This document shows, in pieces, positions 8,985 to 15,764 of a stretch of 64,000 bases of DNA; position 1 is the first letter of the stretch; the number at the start of each line of letters is the position of its first letter. The stretch is from Deltaproteobacteria bacterium (GTDB lineage: Bacteria > Myxococcota > UBA727 > VGSZ01): assembly GCA_016177705.1 (NCBI GenBank), contig JACOUT010000003.1, positions 744,001 to 808,000 of the forward strand, read 5' to 3'. Under the pieces are notes generated by a model, which saw nothing but the letters and a program-made list of their open reading frames with translations, was not told where the DNA came from and searched no databases. Position numbers and translations under genes: made by a program.

Positions 8985-10974
8985 CCACGAAGCGCACCTC
9001 GCTCTCGGTCTCGAAGCGCTGGTCCGCGTCGTCGTTGCAGGCGACCTCCAGCCCGTCGGCGCAGTCGCCCTGCCGCACGTGCAGCAGCGTGTCGAACGAG
9101 TAGGGCAGCGAGCGAATCTCGACCTCGCCGTCGAGCGCTGCGGTCAACGACACCACGGCCTCTGGCGTGGGACCGCCGCAGCTCCCTTGCGCGTCGTTGA
9201 ACGCGGAGAACGCTGCAGGCGGCACCTCCACGAGCGCGGGCTCGTTCGTTGGCGCCGCGATCTCGATGGCGAGGCCACACGCCTCAGGCGCGGGGAACCC
9301 TGCTGGGTAGCCGGTCACCGTGAGCGAAAAGGTCCCCGGCGAGGGCGGCAGGATCGCCCCCTGAAAGAAGCGGCCGGCGCGGCTCTCGACCACCACCACA
9401 TAGTCGCCCGCGGCTGCCAGCTCCGCGCGCACGCGCCCGGTCGCGCAGCCAAGCGCGGGCACGGCCGAGAGATCGGCGCACGCGCCACCAGCAACCGGCC
9501 CGTACAGCTCGACGGTACCGGCGAACGCCGGGTCGCGCGGCGACAGCAACAGCTCGAGCGACGTCGGTGCCGCAACCGGCAGCAGGTAGAAGACGTCGCC
9601 GCCCCGAACACCGGGCTCGGGTGCAGAGCCATCGCCGTTGCAGGCGCCGTTGCGATCGCTGGCAGCGCCGAGGGTGGAGCCGTCGAGCGCGGTTGGCAGG
9701 GTGAGCGCGACCGCGCCGCTGCAAACGTCGTTGGACGGTGGCGCCCATTCCCAGGTGAGCGCGAGGTCGTAGGTGAGGGGTACTCCCGCTGTCGGACCGA
9801 TGACGACGTCGAGGGAGGCCCCTGGCAGCAGCGCCATCGTGATCAGTCGATCGGCGCCATCGTCCGTGATGGTCCCACCCGCCGCGGTGACGGCGATGCC
9901 CGCGGCGTCCGTCAGGCGCAGCGTGGCGATGCCAGCTGCACGGGCGCTCACGCGCACGGCGTCGATGTCGCCGCACGCGAGCGCGCGGCCGGTCAGCACC
10001 ACCGGATCCGCGAGCAGCGTCGGTGCGGCGAGATCATCGGTGCGCGGCGTCGCGTGGTCCGCAGCGTCGCCCGGGCAGCCGTGCGACACCTGCAGTGTGT
10101 ACGAGACGGGGTCCGCCAACGTCGCCGCCGGCGCCGTCACGCTGACGAGGTAGAGCCCGGCTGGCAGCGCGGCGCCGAGGTCGACCGCCGCGCCGACGCC
10201 GACGACGATGCCGGCGCCATCGAGGAGCGCGTCGTTCACTTGCGCCGTCGCCGTAGCCGCATCGAGGCTCAAGATGCCGCCGAGGTGCTCCACCACGAAG
10301 AGGTCGACGTCGCCGGGGCACAGCCTGCCACCGCTCACGCCGAGGTCTGCCGCGCCAAGCTCGCGCGCGCCCGCAAGGACGTCGTCTTCGGGATCGTGCG
10401 CGTCGCCCAGGCACTGCGGGGGTCCAACGTCAAGCGCCAGGGAGAAGGGCCCGGTGGACGCGCCGCCGTGCCCGTCGCCGTTGGCCGCCACGATGATGCG
10501 GTAGTCACCCGCGTCGAGGAACGGCACGGACAGGGTCTCGCCAAAGACGCGATCGTCCGCGCAGGCGAGCTCGTCGCCCGCGCCGCACGGCGCGCGTAGC
10601 AGCGCCACCGCGAACTCAGTTTGGGAGAGCACGTCGATCGAGACCGACGAGGGCGCGGCGAGCGTGAAGGAGTACGCGACGTCGCCGCCGACGGCGCTTG
10701 GCTCGGTCAGGCACGATGGCGCCAGGTCGACGCCCGCGCCGACGGTGGTCCCTTGCACGGAAGGCCCAGGGACGATCGCCAAAGCAGTCGCGCACGTCTC
10801 GTTGGCGGGCCCGGGCTCGCCTTCCCCCTCGCCTTCACCTTCCCCCTCGCCTTCGCCCTCCCCCTCACCTTCGCCCTCGCTGACACCCGCGTCATCCCCT
10901 GGCGGTGCCTCCCCGCCGGGGCACGCGACGAGCGCCAGAGAGAACCAGAGGGCGTAGGGGGAGCACCAGCGCAC
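8890..10974 (-). CDS. Gly-Glu lipoprotein with repeated PPC-like beta-sandwich domains
   Basis: A 694-residue protein (GTG start) with a signal peptide ending LALVACPGG, hence lipobox LVAC, then about 11 Gly-Glu pairs. The remainder consists of several units that resemble bacterial pre-peptidase C-terminal (PPC) domains: each opens with a Cys and the pattern VGGDVAYSFTL or RGGDVFYLLPV, and contains an A-G-D-Y segment (LDAGDYRIIV, AAAGDYVVVV) and often a C-x2/x3-D motif. I can make out four or five units. Unlike other Gly-Glu lipoproteins here, it lacks the four-cysteine unit before the stalk. No catalytic domain is visible, so it is probably a surface binding or structural protein. It is divergent from the sigma factor operon. 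Confidence 0.88.
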   Translation of the reverse strand: MRWCSPYALWFSLALVACPGGEAPPGDDAGVSEGEGEGEGEGEGEGEGEGEGEPGPANETCATALAIVPGPSVQGTTVGAGVDLAPSCLTEPSAVGGDVAYSFTLAAPSSVSIDVLSQTEFAVALLRAPCGAGDELACADDRVFGETLSVPFLDAGDYRIIVAANGDGHGGASTGPFSLALDVGPPQCLGDAHDPEDDVLAGARELGAADLGVSGGRLCPGDVDLFVVEHLGGILSLDAATATAQVNDALLDGAGIVVGVGAAVDLGAALPAGLYLVSVTAPAATLADPVSYTLQVSHGCPGDAADHATPRTDDLAAPTLLADPVVLTGRALACGDIDAVRVSARAAGIATLRLTDAAGIAVTAAGGTITDDGADRLITMALLPGASLDVVIGPTAGVPLTYDLALTWEWAPPSNDVCSGAVALTLPTALDGSTLGAASDRNGACNGDGSAPEPGVRGGDVFYLLPVAAPTSLELLLSPRDPAFAGTVELYGPVAGGACADLSAVPALGCATGRVRAELAAAGDYVVVVESRAGRFFQGAILPPSPGTFSLTVTGYPAGFPAPEACGLAIEIAAPTNEPALVEVPPAAFSAFNDAQGSCGGPTPEAVVSLTAALDGEVEIRSLPYSFDTLLHVRQGDCADGLEVACNDDADQRFETESEVRFVVTAGERYFVFVDGFGVLPPGAGAELTVRTVP
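10815..10880 (-). repeat. Hexanucleotide Gly-Glu tract
   Basis: About 11 six-base GGNGAR units on the reverse strand encode the stalk of the PPC-like lipoprotein. Confidence 0.95.
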
Positions 10975-11027
10975 GGCCGCCGAGGATTGCCCGGGTTTCG
11001 TCGGCGTGACAACGCGCCGGCACGCCT

Positions 11028-11042
11028 GATCCGCGGCGGATC
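11028..11042. promoter_or_regulatory. Perfect palindrome in divergent intergenic region
   Basis: GATCCGC-G-GCGGATC has two perfect 7-base arms around a single base. It lies between the divergent PPC-like lipoprotein gene and the sigma factor operon, about 54 bases before the sigma gene. It could be an operator for either direction; no promoter hexamers were convincing. Confidence 0.4.
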
Positions 11043-11095
11043 TAAGGCGCGGCGGTAGCAGCTTTGGCCGCCCGCGGTGTTACGGGGGGCACGGG

Positions 11096-11641
11096 GTGCG
11101 TGCAGGGAGCGGGTCGTTGGGGATTGACGTCGAGGACGCGTATCGGCGCTACGCCGGCATGGTGCTGCGCCGCTGCACCGTGCTGCTGCGAGACGAGGAC
11201 ATCGCCCTCGACGCGATGCAGGACACCTTCGCCTGCCTGCTGCGCCACCGCGCGCGCCTGAAAGACCGCGGGCTCTCGAGCCTGTTGTTTCGCATCGCGA
11301 CAAACATATGTCTCAACATGCTCCGTCATCGGCGGCGCCACCCCGAGGATCTGCAGCCGGCCGACGTGCTCGATCGCATCGCGCACGCCGCTGATCCGAT
11401 CGACGGGCTGCCCACTCGGATCTGGTGGGACCGCCTGCTCGGCCGGGTGCCGGTCACTACGCGCACGCTCGCGGTGCTCTATCTGGTCGACGGCTGGACG
11501 CTCGACGAGCTCGCCGTCGAGACCGGCCTCTCGGTGGGCGGGGTCCGCAAACGCCTGGCCAAGCTCAGCGCCGCCGTGCGGGAGCTCGAGGCGATCGAGG
11601 GTGGGCCGGACCGCACGCCTGCGACTGGCGGTGCACCGTGA
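11096..11641 (+). CDS. ECF-type RNA polymerase sigma factor
   Basis: A 181-residue sigma-70-family protein with only regions 2 and 4, as in ECF factors. Region 2 covers about residues 12-80 (YRRYAGMVLRR, ALDAMQDTFACLLRH, LLFRIATNICLNMLR) and region 4 about 115-165 (TRTLAVLYLVDGWTLDELA, GLSVGGVRKRLAKL, the helix-turn-helix). The GTG at 11096 is used; the exact start is uncertain because the upstream region is G-rich. The stop overlaps the GTG of the next gene. It heads a four-gene coupled operon with a membrane protein (candidate anti-sigma), a caspase-like protease and a lipoprotein, so its activity is probably controlled from the envelope. Confidence 0.92.
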   Translation: MRAGSGSLGIDVEDAYRRYAGMVLRRCTVLLRDEDIALDAMQDTFACLLRHRARLKDRGLSSLLFRIATNICLNMLRHRRRHPEDLQPADVLDRIAHAADPIDGLPTRIWWDRLLGRVPVTTRTLAVLYLVDGWTLDELAVETGLSVGGVRKRLAKLSAAVRELEAIEGGPDRTPATGGAP

Positions 11642-12387
11642 CGCGCCGCGACCTCCTCCTCGAGCAAGTCGCCTGTGGCGACGTCGCGCCACCGTTGGAC
11701 CTCACACCGGCCGAGCAGCAGCGCATCGAGGAGCTTCGTGAGGAGAACTCCCGGGTGTTGCAGCGCCAGCCGGCAGACCGGGCGCTGTCGGCGATCCGCG
11801 CACGCGCACGCCGGCCGCTCGCGAGGCGCCTGGCGGTGCTCGTGCCGGCGGTCGCGGTGGCCATGCTGCTGGTGGTCGCGCTGGTGCGGCGCGGCGACGA
11901 CATCGTGAACAAGGGCGGACGGCCGCAGCTCTTGATCTACGAGCAGCTTCCGCAGGGTGCGCGTCTCTTGCGGTCGGGCGACGGTGTGCGCCCAGGCACC
12001 AAGATCCAGCTCGCCTACGTCGCGAACGGCAATCCGTTTGGGGTCATCGTCTCGCTCGACGACGCCGGCACCGTCAGCATGCACTGGCCGGCGGCGGCGA
12101 CCCACACGCCGAGGCTCGAGCCGAGGGGCGAGACAAGGCTGCCTCATGCCTTCGAGCTCGACGCTACGCCGGGCGTCGAGCGCTTCTTCTTGGTGACGAG
12201 CGACGCTCCGCTCGAGGCCGCCACCGTGATGAGCGCGGCAGAGGCGCTCGCACGCGCCGCCAGCCAGGAGCTCCTCCCACTTCCCGCGTCGCTGAAGCAG
12301 ACCGTGGTCCTGCTACGCAAGGACGTTGAACAATCTCCCGGCGCGCTGGATAGTGATGGCGGTTTGGGGGCGTGGGGGGAGCCGTGA
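11638..12387 (+). CDS. Membrane-anchored DUF4384-like protein, candidate anti-sigma factor
   Basis: A 249-residue protein with one membrane helix at about residues 62-82 (ARRLAVLVPAVAVAMLLVVA). The cytoplasmic N-terminus is short and acidic-helical (AEQQRIEELREENSRVL), fitting a sigma-binding segment, though I see no zinc-finger HxxxCxxC motif. The extracytoplasmic part resembles DUF4384: KIQLAYVANGNPFGVIVSL, MHWPAAA, then GVERFFLVTSDAPL. GTG start overlaps the sigma stop, and its own stop overlaps the caspase start. Position right after an ECF sigma gene is the main reason to suspect anti-sigma function; that role is inference. Confidence 0.75.
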   Translation: MTRRDLLLEQVACGDVAPPLDLTPAEQQRIEELREENSRVLQRQPADRALSAIRARARRPLARRLAVLVPAVAVAMLLVVALVRRGDDIVNKGGRPQLLIYEQLPQGARLLRSGDGVRPGTKIQLAYVANGNPFGVIVSLDDAGTVSMHWPAAATHTPRLEPRGETRLPHAFELDATPGVERFFLVTSDAPLEAATVMSAAEALARAASQELLPLPASLKQTVVLLRKDVEQSPGALDSDGGLGAWGEP

Positions 12388-13745
12388 CGAGGGCACGTTT
12401 GAGGGGCTCGGTGCGAGCGGTGCCGTGGCCGGTGCCGCTCGCCGCGCTCGGCCTCTGTTTGCTCTCCGACGGCGCCGCAGCCGCGGACGACCCACCGGCG
12501 CGGCGTTTCGCCATCATGGTCGCCAGCAACCACGGCGGCGCCGATCGCCCGGTGCTGCGCCACGCCCACAGCGACGCGCGCGCGTTCTCCGACGTCATCG
12601 TCGAGCTCGGCGGCGTCCTTCCCGGCGACGTGAAGACGCTGCTCGAGCCCGGCCCCGACGAGGTGCTGGCCGCCTTTGCCGATGCTGCCGCGCTGGTGCG
12701 TGCAGCGGCGCAGAGCGGCGCCCGCGTCGATCTGGTGGCCTACTACTCCGGCCACTCCGACGAGGAGGGCATCCTCCTCGGCGAGCGTCGGCTCGGCTAC
12801 ACGGCGCTGCGCGCCGCGGTCGACGCGGTGCCGGCGAGTGTGCGCGTGGTGGTGCTCGACTCCTGCTCGTCGGGCGCGCTGCTGCGCACCAAGGGCGGCG
12901 TGCGCGTCGCGCCGTTCTTGATCGATCAGGCCACCGACGTGGCTGGTACCGCGTTCCTGCTGTCGAGCTCCGCGGACGAGCCCGCGCAGGAGTCCGACCG
13001 CATCGGCGGCTCCTTCTTCACGCAGTCGCTCATTACGGGCCTGCGCGGCGCCGCCGACTTCGGGCGCGACGGCACGGTGACGCTCACCGAGGCCTACCGC
13101 TTCGCGTTCGACGAGACGCTGGCACGAACCGAGAGGACGAGCGGCGGCGCGCAGCACCCGGCGTGGGACATGAAGCTGTCGGGCGCGGGCGACTTCGTCA
13201 TCACCGATCTGCGCGACGCCTCCTCTCAGCTCGTGCTCGACGAAGATGTGGCAGGGCGCGTCTTCATCCGTGGCGCGCGCGGCGAGCTACTCGCCGAGTT
13301 GCAGAAGCAGCGCGATCAGCCGCTGCACCTCTCGGTGCCGGCGGGCAGCTATTCGCTGTTGGTGAAGGGCGTCGGCACCAGCAGCGCCGACGTCGAGGTG
13401 CTGCGTGGCGGCGCGACCGTGGTGCGCGACGCCGACCTTGCGCGGGTCCAGACCGAGCCAACCACCGCGCGCGGTGACGTCGAGGAGCGCTCGCCCCGGC
13501 CGGACGCGGGCGCGGCGTGGCGAATCGGCGGCACAGCGGCTTCAATCAGCGGCGCGGTCGCCTTCGTCGCGCTCGGCAGCGCGGCGCTCTACCTGACGGC
13601 GGTGGCGTCAAGCCCTGCCGGCGATGGCGACACCAAGCAGGCGGCGCTCGACTTCGGGCCCTGGATCCTGGTCGGCACCGGCGCCGGCGCGCTGGTCGGC
13701 CTGGCCGGCGCGGCCACGTTGGCGATGGCGCCCGCGGAGCCGTGA
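12384..13745 (+). CDS. Secreted caspase-like (C14) protease with C-terminal membrane hairpin
   Basis: A 453-residue protein. The start is GTG 12384, which overlaps the previous stop and has GGGGGGA just upstream. A signal peptide precedes ADDPPARRFAIMVASN. The caspase-like domain covers about residues 38-250; the catalytic dyad is His124 in VAYYSGHSDEEG and Cys161 in VVLDSCSSGA. A beta-rich segment (about 285-345, HLSVPAGSYSLLVKG) follows, then two membrane helices around a loop with DTKQAALD. The hairpin resembles that of the protein at 701-1408. The protease would act on the periplasmic side, where the DUF4384 part of the preceding gene product lies. The specificity is unknown. Its stop overlaps the ATG of the lipoprotein gene (TGATG). 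Confidence 0.88.
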   Translation: MTRARLRGSVRAVPWPVPLAALGLCLLSDGAAAADDPPARRFAIMVASNHGGADRPVLRHAHSDARAFSDVIVELGGVLPGDVKTLLEPGPDEVLAAFADAAALVRAAAQSGARVDLVAYYSGHSDEEGILLGERRLGYTALRAAVDAVPASVRVVVLDSCSSGALLRTKGGVRVAPFLIDQATDVAGTAFLLSSSADEPAQESDRIGGSFFTQSLITGLRGAADFGRDGTVTLTEAYRFAFDETLARTERTSGGAQHPAWDMKLSGAGDFVITDLRDASSQLVLDEDVAGRVFIRGARGELLAELQKQRDQPLHLSVPAGSYSLLVKGVGTSSADVEVLRGGATVVRDADLARVQTEPTTARGDVEERSPRPDAGAAWRIGGTAASISGAVAFVALGSAALYLTAVASSPAGDGDTKQAALDFGPWILVGTGAGALVGLAGAATLAMAPAEP

Positions 13746-15331
13746 TGAAGCGCTGCGCGTTCGCCTTGGCGGCGTTTCTCGCTGCAGCGAGCTGCTCGTT
13801 GCTCGGCGGCGACATCCCGTGCCGCACCGACGAGGACTGCCCACGAGCCCGACCCGTCTGCGTGGCGCAGGTGTGCGCCGCCGGCGAAGGTGAAGGCGAG
13901 GGCGAAGGCGAGGGCGAAGGTGAGGGCGAAGGCGAGGGCGAGGGCGACGTCCCCTGCCCAACACGTTTCAACCTCGTCGACGCGTACTCTGGCACCGCGG
14001 ACGCATGTGTCGGCTACGAGCGCTACGACGGCGTCGCCTTCGCGCCGATGGCGAGCTTCGACGCCGCGGCCGCGCGCTGGTCGTGCGATGGCGCGTCAGC
14101 GTGCGCCCTCCAGCGCACCGACGGGGCGATGTTCGAAGATGAGGTGTTCCTGATGGTCGCCGGCGGGCAGGATGCGGCGGAGTATCCGTCGCCGGTCTTG
14201 CGCCTGGCGACGGGCGGCGACGTGGCCCCGGTGCTGACGGTGCGCGCGCGCGCCGTCACGACCGACGCCGACGCCGCCACCGATCGGACCGAGCTGCGCG
14301 TGTGGCACGGCGATCAGGTGGTTCAGCGTAGCGGCACCCTGCCGCTCGACTTCACGACGTTCGAGCTTCCGCTGCCGTTCGTCACGGCGAACGCATCGTT
14401 CCGGGTGGAGCTGTGGTCGCGGGGGCGCTCGGCGGGCGATGGGATCTTCCTGCAGCACCTCGAGCTCGACGCGTCGCGCGAGCCGGTGGCCGTGGGCGGG
14501 CACGTCTTCTCGTCGTTAATGCAGGTCACCGACGACGCCTTCTACTTCGCCACCGCCATCGCCGACCGTTTCGCCGATCGGGTGGAGCCATGGGCGCCGC
14601 CGGAGGGGAGCGTCGAACACCTCGCGGTCGACGAGCAGTATGTCTACTGGATCACCGCAGGTGCGCCGGCGCACCTGCAGCGCCAACCGCTCGGCGGCGG
14701 CGCGGTGGAGGACATCGCGACCCTGAGCGACCTGGGGCAGTCGGTGCTCGTCGACGACACGCACGTCTACTGGTCCGAGAGGCTGGCCCTCCGCCGGGCG
14801 ACCAAGGCCTCGATCGAAGCAGGCGCGCCCGTCATCGAGTACCTGGCAGATGCGCTGCCCGAGGACAGCCCGGCGTCGCTGCGGCGCCGAGGCGACATGC
14901 TCTACTGGTTGGCCGGGCGGCGGGCGTCGGTGTGGCGCATCCCCGCGGACGGCTCCGCGGCGCCGGTGCGTATCGCCGATGGGATCGACGGTGCCTGGCA
15001 GCTCGAGGTCGACGCCACGCACGTCTGGTGGCTCTCGATTGGGGCAATGGGCCGCCGCTTGTACCGCGCGCCGCTCGACGCAGTGGAGCAGCAGGGCGAA
15101 GCCGTCATCGAAGACCTCGGGAACGAGAATCCTGGTGGGCTTTCGATGGACGAGGCGTACGTTTACTTCGCGCATCGGGCGGAGCAGAGCGTCGTGCGCG
15201 TGCACCGGGGCACGCTGGCGGTCGAGACGTTCGCGAGCGGGTTCTCGGACCCGGGAGAGACGCAGGTGAGCGGGGCGTACCTGTACGTGAATGACTGGGG
15301 CGCGGGGCGGGTGTTCCGGATCCGGCGGTAG
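13745..15331 (+). CDS. Gly-Glu stalk lipoprotein with beta-propeller-like head
   Basis: A 528-residue lipoprotein starting at ATG 13745, coupled to the caspase gene. The signal peptide ends AAASCSLLGG, with Cys as the lipid site. A four-cysteine unit (C-R-T-D-E-D-C-P, C, C) precedes ten Gly-Glu pairs. Residues about 75-250 look like a carbohydrate-binding-type beta sandwich, and 255-528 carry repeated blades such as VDEQYVYWITAG, VDDTHVYWSERL, RGDMLYWLAG, VDATHVWWLSIG and MDEAYVYFAHR, which resemble a six-bladed propeller (DUF5050/NHL style). It ends the sigma-anti-sigma-caspase operon and may be its sensor or effector on the outer membrane; that is inference. Confidence 0.88.
   Translation: MKRCAFALAAFLAAASCSLLGGDIPCRTDEDCPRARPVCVAQVCAAGEGEGEGEGEGEGEGEGEGEGDVPCPTRFNLVDAYSGTADACVGYERYDGVAFAPMASFDAAAARWSCDGASACALQRTDGAMFEDEVFLMVAGGQDAAEYPSPVLRLATGGDVAPVLTVRARAVTTDADAATDRTELRVWHGDQVVQRSGTLPLDFTTFELPLPFVTANASFRVELWSRGRSAGDGIFLQHLELDASREPVAVGGHVFSSLMQVTDDAFYFATAIADRFADRVEPWAPPEGSVEHLAVDEQYVYWITAGAPAHLQRQPLGGGAVEDIATLSDLGQSVLVDDTHVYWSERLALRRATKASIEAGAPVIEYLADALPEDSPASLRRRGDMLYWLAGRRASVWRIPADGSAAPVRIADGIDGAWQLEVDATHVWWLSIGAMGRRLYRAPLDAVEQQGEAVIEDLGNENPGGLSMDEAYVYFAHRAEQSVVRVHRGTLAVETFASGFSDPGETQVSGAYLYVNDWGAGRVFRIRR
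13883..13942 (+). repeat. Hexanucleotide Gly-Glu tract
   Basis: Ten six-base units encode the stalk of the caspase-operon lipoprotein. Confidence 0.95.
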
Positions 15332-15764
15332 CAGGTTCGGGATGGTCGGCTTCTCCCCGGTAGGTCCATGGGACACCTCACCTGAGCCTGCCATCGCTGC
15401 GCGCGCACCTCAGGACACAGACGCTGTCGACCCGCTTGAGCGCGGAGGTCCATACAAGGAGTCGGGGCAACAGCGACGGGCGCGCGCGCTGCTTGCCCGG
15501 CGGCTCTCCCTCCTCGACCGCGGAATTGATTGCTTCGATACCAGCTGCGACGGCACCTTTGGATTCGGAACACGCACGCAACGAAACCGCGCCAGGCAGG
15601 CACGTAGCGCGGAGATCAGTGGAGCAAGCTTCCGCAGGATTCTCACGCCACTGAGCATCAGGGGCCCGCGCGCTTCAGGCAGCGGGCGCTTCAACCGCCC
15701 TTTCCGTCGTTTGCCAGCCGCCATCGTTGCCTGAAAGGCAGAGTAGGTGGTTGTCGACGGGTGT
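15332..15764. other. Intergenic stretch without a supported gene
   Basis: This lies between two convergent lipoprotein genes. Open frames exist on both strands, but none has family resemblance, a ribosome binding site and sensible composition together. An 8-base inverted repeat (TTCAGGCA at 15674-15681 and TGCCTGAA at 15728-15735) sits near the right side and might take part in termination. GC content starts to fall here toward the right. Confidence 0.5.

Noticed and set aside
15332..15764. Open frames of about 70-147 codons on both strands
   Set aside because: No ribosome binding site, no family resemblance and Arg/Ser-rich composition; listed as gene-free.
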